Shown here piece after piece: positions 59,715 to 64,000 of a DNA stretch of 64,000 nt. The first letter of the stretch is position 1; every line of letters starts with the position of its first letter. Source of the stretch: Poseidonocella sp. HB161398 (GTDB taxonomy: Bacteria; Pseudomonadota; Alphaproteobacteria; Rhodobacterales; Rhodobacteraceae); assembly GCF_005870025.1 (NCBI RefSeq), contig NZ_VATA01000032.1, positions 1 through 64,000 on the forward strand, in the 5' to 3' direction. A program made the translations under genes and the position numbers. The notes beneath the pieces were generated by a model. The model was given only the letters and a program-made list of their open reading frames with translations, did no database searches and had not been told where the DNA came from.

Positions 59715-60279
59715 GGTCGAGCACCCCCGGGGCCAGAAGATCCTCGACCGCCTCCTCGGCCATCCGCCGGTGCGCCGCCAGCCGCGCGTCGAACCAGCTG
59801 AGCAGCACCGAGGCGGGCATCGCCACGGCGAGCCCCGCCGCCGTGGTCAGGAGCGCCACCCAGATGCCCCCCGCCAGCAGGCTGGGATCGGCGCTGCTCC
59901 CGGCCTCCTGCAGGCTGCGGAAGGCGTCGATCATGCCCAGCACCGTGCCGAAGAGGCCAAGGAGCGGCGCCACCTGGGAGACGATCTCCAGCACCCGCAG
60001 CCCGGCGCCGACCCGGCCGAAATCCCGCTCGAGCCGCGCCAGAAGCCGCTCGCGCAGCTCGCCGGGCGGCACGCCGCGGCGCTGCGCCGCCCGCGCCTGG
60101 CCGAGAAGCCGGGCGAGAAAGCCGCGCGGCGCGCTGCGGCCCACGGCCTCCAGCTCGAAGACCGCGGCCTTCCACAGCACCACCGCCACCGCCAGCACCG
60201 AGAGCGCCAGCAGGAGCGCCACCACCGGCCCGCCGAGCGCGACCAGCTCCGAAATCCGTCCCGTTGCCGCCGCGATCAT
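59701..60279 (-). CDS. exbB: ExbB/TolQ/MotA-family motor protein
   Basis: The 192-residue protein has three membrane helices: about 12-36 (LGGPVVALLLALSVLAVAVV), about 105-125 (VAPLLGLFGTVLGMIDAFRS) and about 138-165 (AGGIWVALLTTAAGLAVAMP). The APLLGLFGTVxGM block and the late TTAAGLAxAxP block are the ExbB signatures. It forms the stator pore with ExbD. It starts with ATG 60279, overlapping the previous stop by four bases. Confidence 0.94.
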   Translation of the reverse strand: MIAAATGRISELVALGGPVVALLLALSVLAVAVVLWKAAVFELEAVGRSAPRGFLARLLGQARAAQRRGVPPGELRERLLARLERDFGRVGAGLRVLEIVSQVAPLLGLFGTVLGMIDAFRSLQEAGSSADPSLLAGGIWVALLTTAAGLAVAMPASVLLSWFDARLAAHRRMAEEAVEDLLAPGVLDHGAG

Positions 60280-60671
60280 CCCAGAAGCTCCACGCCGGTG
60301 CGCGAGCTGACGGCCGGCAGGCCCTCGCAGCTGCCGCCCGCCGCCGGGCGGCAGGTCTCCATGCCGTTGACGAGCACGCGCGAGATCGCGGCGCAGTCGA
60401 GCCCCGGCAGATCGAACTGGCGCACCCGCATCCGCCCGGCGGGCAGGTCGCGGAAGTCGAAGAGCGCGAGTTCGGCCACGGCGCCGCCGGTGTCGAAGAG
60501 CACCGCCTCCAGGACCAGCGCCTCGAGCCCGGCCGGGCTCTGCGCGGTGAAGCTCAGCCGGCAGGCGCCCTCGCCCTGCTCGAGCGCGTTCAGCTCCACC
60601 GTCGCGGGCGGGCTGCCGGCCAGCGCGGCGGGCGCGGCCAGCAGGACGGGGATCAGCGCGGCACGGATCAC
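60276..60671 (-). CDS. Small exported protein of the haem operon, unknown function
   Basis: The 131-residue protein starts at GTG 60671, chosen because GTGA overlaps the stop of the VOC gene by four bases and the resulting N-terminus (IRAALIPVLLAAPAALAG) is a signal peptide. The mature part is beta-rich (CRLSFTAQSPAGLEALVLEA; FDFRDLPAGRMRVRQFDLPG) with four cysteines. Similar small genes occur beside exbB in haem-uptake operons of related bacteria, but I cannot assign a function. Confidence 0.8.
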   Translation of the reverse strand: MIRAALIPVLLAAPAALAGSPPATVELNALEQGEGACRLSFTAQSPAGLEALVLEAVLFDTGGAVAELALFDFRDLPAGRMRVRQFDLPGLDCAAISRVLVNGMETCRPAAGGSCEGLPAVSSRTGVELLG

Positions 60672-61063
60672 GGGGCGGTCTCCTCTTCGGCAAGATGCCG
60701 CGGCGGCGCCCCTGCGGTGGCCGAGCGGCCGAATTTCAGCAGGCAGCCCTGCGGGTCGGACAGGTAGAATTCGTACATGTCCCAGGGGCGGCGCTGGAAC
60801 GGGCGGAAGCCGGGGACGCCCTTTGCCTGCCACTCGTCATGCAGCGCGTCGATGCCCGCGCCGCGGATGTAGCAGCAGCTTTCCGTCGGGCGGCCGTCGG
60901 AAAAGTCGGGCGGGCAGAAATGCAGCTCGATCCCGTCGCGGCGCAGGATCAGGTAGTCCGGTCCGGCCGGTTCGGCGGCAAAGCCCAGCTGGTCTTCGTA
61001 GAAGCGCGCGGTGGCCGCGAGATCGGGCGAGCGCAGGATCGGGATTGCGGCGATGTCGGTCAT
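60668..61063 (-). CDS. VOC (glyoxalase/bleomycin-resistance fold) protein
   Basis: The 131-residue protein shows the paired beta-alpha-beta-beta-beta pattern of the VOC superfamily: AIPILRSPDLAATARFYEDQ, LILRRDGIELHFCPPDFSD and WDMYEFYLSDPQGCLLKFG. Candidate ligands H48 and E118 (MYEFYLSDPQG) are present. It resembles bleomycin-binding proteins, but the setting between hmuV and exbB gives no clear substrate. It overlaps hmuV and the small exported protein by four bases each. Confidence 0.85.
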   Translation of the reverse strand: MTDIAAIPILRSPDLAATARFYEDQLGFAAEPAGPDYLILRRDGIELHFCPPDFSDGRPTESCCYIRGAGIDALHDEWQAKGVPGFRPFQRRPWDMYEFYLSDPQGCLLKFGRSATAGAPPRHLAEEETAP

Positions 61064-61872
61064 TCGGCAGCCTCCTCTTGGCAGTGATCCGCCGCCTGCG
61101 GCAGGATCCAGGGTCCGCCCGCGGGCGGCGGCGTGTTGGTCCGCAGGCGGCAGTGATAGGCGGCGCTGAGCGTCGCATCGGTCAGCACCTCGGCAGGCGT
61201 GCCCGCCGAGCGCACGCGCCCGCCATCGAGCAGCGTCACCCGGTCGGCATGCATCGCCGTCAGGTTCAGGTCATGGAGCACCGCGACCACCCCGCCCCCG
61301 GCCCGCGCATAGTCCCGCGCGATCGCCATCACCTGCAGCTGGTGGCCGATATCGAGCGCCGAGACCGGCTCGTCGAGGAAGAGCCAGCGCGGCGCGCCGT
61401 CGAGGACCGGCTCCCAGATCTGGACGAGCACGCGGGCAAGCTGGACGCGCTGCTTCTCGCCGCCCGAGAGATCGTGGAAATGGCGGCCCTCGAACCCGGC
61501 CAGCCCGACCCGCGCCAGCGCCATCGCGGGCAGGCGCCCGGTCGCGGCGCGGGTGCCCGGCACGCCGGCGGTCAGGCCGAGGCGGACGACCTCCAGCGCG
61601 GTGAAGGGGAAGGACAGGGCCGCGGCCTGCGGCAGCACCGCGCGCAGCAGCGCCAGCTCGGCCGGGCGCAGCGCGGCGCAGTCGCGCCCGTTCAGCGCGA
61701 CCCGCCCGCCATGGGCGATCTCTCCGGTCAGCGCCCGCAGGAGCGTGGTCTTGCCCGAGCCGTTCGGCCCGGCGATCACCGCGACCTCGCCCGCGCGGGC
61801 GGCGAAATCGACGCCGCGCAGGATCTCGCGGCGCCCGGCGGTCACGCGGAGGTTTTCGGCCCTCAGCTCCAT
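61060..61872 (-). CDS. hmuV: Haemin ABC importer ATP-binding protein HmuV
   Basis: The 270-residue protein has Walker A GPNGSGKT (35-42), signature LSGGEKQR (135-142) and Walker B WLFLDEP (163-169). The insert QIWEPVLDGAPR before Walker B is typical of HmuV proteins. It hydrolyses ATP to drive haem import through HmuU. Start ATG 61872; a GTG at 61878 that overlaps the hmuU stop is an alternative. Confidence 0.95.
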   Translation of the reverse strand: MELRAENLRVTAGRREILRGVDFAARAGEVAVIAGPNGSGKTTLLRALTGEIAHGGRVALNGRDCAALRPAELALLRAVLPQAAALSFPFTALEVVRLGLTAGVPGTRAATGRLPAMALARVGLAGFEGRHFHDLSGGEKQRVQLARVLVQIWEPVLDGAPRWLFLDEPVSALDIGHQLQVMAIARDYARAGGGVVAVLHDLNLTAMHADRVTLLDGGRVRSAGTPAEVLTDATLSAAYHCRLRTNTPPPAGGPWILPQAADHCQEEAAE

Positions 61873-61874
61873 GC

Positions 61875-62984
61875 TCACAGCTCCAGCTGCGCGCGGCTGC
61901 GCAGGACGATCCACAGGAAGACCGGTCCGCCGAGACAGGCGGTGACGATGCCGATCGGCAGCTCGGCCGGGGCGATGATGCTGCGGCTGACCGCGTCGGC
62001 GAGAAGCAGCAGGATGGCCCCGGCCAGCCCGGCATTGACCAGCAGCCCGTGATGGTCCGGCCCCTGCACCAGCCGCAGCAGATGCGGCACGACGATGCCG
62101 ACGAAGCCGATCCCGCCGGTTAGCGCGACCGAGGCTCCGGCGCTGGCGGCGGCGGCCAGGATGGCGATGCGCTTCATCCGTTGCACGTCGATGCCCAGAT
62201 GCAGCGCCGCCGCCTCGCCGAGCGCCAGCGCGTTGAGGCTGCGCGCCAGGAAGGGCGCGGCGGCCAGCGCGGCCAGGATGAAGGGCGCCGCGGCGCCGAG
62301 CCGCGCCCAGGTGACGCCCGCCACCGAGCCCATGTTCCAGAAGGTCAGGTCGCGCAGCTCGTCATCGGTGGCGCGGTAGACCAGCAGCCCGGTCAGCGCG
62401 CCGCTGAGCGCGCCGAGCGCGATCCCGGCGAGCAGCATGGTCGCCACCGAGGTCCGGCCGTTCTGCGTCGCCATCCGGTAGAGCAGCAGCACCGCAAGCC
62501 AGCCGCCCGCGAAGGCCGAGAGCGGCAGCAGCCAGGGCCCCACGAAGGATTGCAGCGCCGCGGGCAGCAGCCCCGTGCCGGCAATCGCCAGCACCGCGCC
62601 GAGCCCCGCCCCGCTGCTGACCCCGACCAGGCCGGGATCGGCCAGCGGGTTGCGGAAGAGCCCCTGCATCACCGCCCCCGAGACCGCCAGCGCGGCGCCG
62701 ACCAGCACCCCGGCCAGCATCCGGGGCAGGCGGATGTCCCAGACGATCACGCTGTCGCGCAGGCTCGCCTCCGCCAGCCCGGCCCGTGCCAGCAGCGCGG
62801 CGGTCACGTCGGTCTCGCCGGCCGCGCCCCAGCCGAGGCTGAGCAGCATGGCCGCGGCCAGCCCCGCCCCCAGCAGCAGGCGCAGCCGTGCCGCCCGGCG
62901 GCGGCGGTCGCCCGCAAGCGGGCCCGCCCCGCGAACCGGGATCGCCACCACCGCCTCAGCCCCCCTGCGCGTAGAGCGCGTCAT
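61875..62984 (-). CDS. hmuU: Haemin ABC importer permease HmuU (FecCD family)
   Basis: Up to 369 residues with about nine to ten membrane helices. FecCD-family blocks are seen: RLPRMLAGVLVGAALAVSGA, then MQGLFRNPLADPGLVGVSSG and GGIGFVGIVVPHLLRLVQG. It forms the pore for haem in the inner membrane. The ATG at 62984 overlaps hmuT by 29 bases. A GTG at 62951, with AGGGGG upstream and no overlap, is an equally likely start and would remove 11 residues. Confidence 0.93.
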   Translation of the reverse strand: MTRSTRRGAEAVVAIPVRGAGPLAGDRRRRAARLRLLLGAGLAAAMLLSLGWGAAGETDVTAALLARAGLAEASLRDSVIVWDIRLPRMLAGVLVGAALAVSGAVMQGLFRNPLADPGLVGVSSGAGLGAVLAIAGTGLLPAALQSFVGPWLLPLSAFAGGWLAVLLLYRMATQNGRTSVATMLLAGIALGALSGALTGLLVYRATDDELRDLTFWNMGSVAGVTWARLGAAAPFILAALAAAPFLARSLNALALGEAAALHLGIDVQRMKRIAILAAAASAGASVALTGGIGFVGIVVPHLLRLVQGPDHHGLLVNAGLAGAILLLLADAVSRSIIAPAELPIGIVTACLGGPVFLWIVLRSRAQLEL

Positions 62985-63819
62985 GCAGCCCGCGCGCGAA
63001 CTCCGCCGTGCGCGGCCCGAAGCCGAGCGCGGCCGGATCGACCGTGACGAAGGCGCCGCGCTCGGCCGCCGGGGTCGCCGCGAAGGCCGGCATGGCCAGG
63101 ATGTCCCCGGCCTCTCCGGCATGCTCGGACTGGCCGCGCATCATCACCACCGCCTCGGGCGCTGCGGTCAGGATCGCCTCGTCATTGACGGGCTTGTAGC
63201 CCTCGAAGGCCGCGGCCATGACATTCTCGGCCCCTGCCAGCGACAGGATGCCGTCCGCCCCGGTGCCCGCGCCGGCCGCCATCAGCCGCCCGCCCTCTGC
63301 CGAGAGCAGGAAGAGCGCGCGGACCTTGCGCGGCTCGGCCTCTGTCGCCGCGGCCAGCGCCGCCAGGTCGTCTGCGGTGCGGCCTGCCAGCGCCTCGGCC
63401 GCCGCATCCTCGCCGAGCGCTTCGCCGACGGTGCGGATCGCCGCCAGAACGGCCTCGGCGGTGAAGCCGTCATGGACCAGAACCACCGGCACCGAGGCCG
63501 CCTCGAGCTGGTCGAGCACCTCTGCCGGGCCGGAAGTGTCGCGGGCGAGGATCAGGTCGGGCCCGGCGGAGAGCACCCCCTCGGCCGAGAGCTGGCGCAT
63601 GTAGCCGACATCGGGCAGCGCCTGCGCCTCGGGCGGGTAGAGCGAGGTCGTGTCGCGCGCCACCAGCCGCGCCCCCTGCCCCAGCGCATAGACGATCTCG
63701 GTCACCGGCCCGCCGATCGAGACGACCGATCCGGCATCGGGATAGCCGTCCGCGCGCGCCCCGCCGGCCGCGGCCAGCGCCAGCAGCGCCGCCGCCGCGA
63801 TTGCGGTCTTCGGGATCAT
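62956..63819 (-). CDS. hmuT: Periplasmic haemin-binding protein HmuT
   Basis: The 287-residue protein has a signal peptide (about 1-23, cleaved after ARA before DGYP). The class III binding-protein fold is seen in VVSIGGPVTEIVYALGQGAR, LVARDTTSLYPPEAQALPDV and DLILARDTSGP, with late AFAATPAAERGAFVTVD. The Tyr of SLYPPEA (about residue 60) is placed like the haem-ligating Tyr of HmuT/ShuT. It passes haem to HmuUV. ATG overlaps the hmuS stop by four bases. Confidence 0.94.
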   Translation of the reverse strand: MIPKTAIAAAALLALAAAGGARADGYPDAGSVVSIGGPVTEIVYALGQGARLVARDTTSLYPPEAQALPDVGYMRQLSAEGVLSAGPDLILARDTSGPAEVLDQLEAASVPVVLVHDGFTAEAVLAAIRTVGEALGEDAAAEALAGRTADDLAALAAATEAEPRKVRALFLLSAEGGRLMAAGAGTGADGILSLAGAENVMAAAFEGYKPVNDEAILTAAPEAVVMMRGQSEHAGEAGDILAMPAFAATPAAERGAFVTVDPAALGFGPRTAEFARGLHDALYAQGG

Positions 63820-64000
63820 GCCCCTGCCTCCTCGGCCTGCGGCAGCGCGTCGAGCAGCGCGTGCCAGCTTTCGTTCCCGTCGGTCTCGCTGCCGCGGCGG
63901 CCGAAGACCTGGAAGATCAGCCCGCCCTCGGCGTCGAAGGCCTCCAGCGAGACCGCCGGGCCGCGCTTCGTCGGCTTCTCCACGCGGTAGACCTCGGCCA
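63816..64000 (-). CDS. hmuS: Haemin-degrading/haem-carrier protein HmuS, C-terminal end (partial)
   Basis: Sixty-one residues up to the stop at 63816 are visible: AEVYRVEKPTKRGPAVSLEA, FDAEGGLIFQVFGRRGSETD and a closing helix ESWHALLDALPQAEEAGA. This matches the C-terminal repeat end of HmuS/HemS proteins (A-x-V-W-x-V-x-K-P-T...S-L-E-x-F-D). The protein carries or degrades haem in the cytoplasm. The gene continues beyond the window, so the operon promoter is not visible. Confidence 0.88.
   Translation of the reverse strand, partial: AEVYRVEKPTKRGPAVSLEAFDAEGGLIFQVFGRRGSETDGNESWHALLDALPQAEEAGA

Noticed and set aside
1-64000. CRISPR array, tRNA or rRNA genes
   Set aside because: No regularly spaced direct repeats with unique spacers and no cloverleaf- or rRNA-like sequence were recognised by eye; a covariance-model scan was not possible.

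Overview
The window is very GC-rich DNA with tightly packed, largely codirectional genes. The gene content points to an alphaproteobacterium of the Rhodobacterales/Paracoccaceae type: a hmu haem-uptake operon with its own exbB-exbD-exbD-tonB, an IS427-group IS5 transposase, a CUT1 sugar importer with a Tat-type binding protein, LysE, TrkH and ChaC. The genus is not determined, and no rRNA or tRNA gene was recognised.

Left flank (1-6.35 kb). The window opens inside an IS5-family element on the minus strand. Next come a periplasmic binding protein and a methyl-accepting chemotaxis protein (a two-gene sensory unit), a YegD-like Hsp70 ATPase, a DoxX membrane protein, and about 0.75 kb without a recognisable gene.

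Central block (6.37-44.26 kb, minus strand). This is an almost gapless operon of 20 genes encoding an extracellular contractile injection system (eCIS) of the Afp/PVC type. In transcription order it holds: a Pvc16-like terminal cap, a small beta-sandwich protein, a large sheath protein, a tube protein, two stem-loops, a second sheath, a second tube protein, a CIS-tube adaptor with a Gly/Ala/Ser-rich tail, a 53-residue ORF, hub (gpD) and spike (gpV) as separate genes, a protein with a hydrophobic C-terminal tail, a gp25 wedge, baseplate J, a tail-protein-I fusion, three successive proteins that appear to share an N-terminal module, a large protein of unknown role, an AAA+ ATPase, a 318-residue protein, and a 3203-residue protein that is the best effector candidate. 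No capsid, portal, terminase, integrase or lysis gene is present, so it is not a prophage, and no TssJLM complex is present, so it is not a T6SS. A divergent gene at 44.5 kb encodes a BTAD (SARP-like) activator, and the intergenic region carries an inverted repeat and direct repeats, so it is the probable local regulator.

Right flank (45.4-64 kb). After another gene-free stretch come trkH, a LysE-family exporter, about 1.4 kb with no gene found, and chaC. Then follows a CUT1 ABC importer (binding protein, two permeases, MalK-type ATPase) divergent from a LacI repressor and a nucleoside hydrolase, with a palindromic operator between them. A LprI-like protein follows. The last operon runs hmuS (partial), hmuT, hmuU, hmuV, a VOC protein, a small exported protein, exbB, two exbD and tonB, and handles TonB-energised haem import and use.

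The most unusual content is the eCIS: its giant terminal protein with a possible nuclease C-terminus, the three-gene family downstream of the baseplate, the hydrophobic tail that could tether the particle to a membrane, and the BTAD control gene. All functional calls come from reading the sequence. No database search was run.
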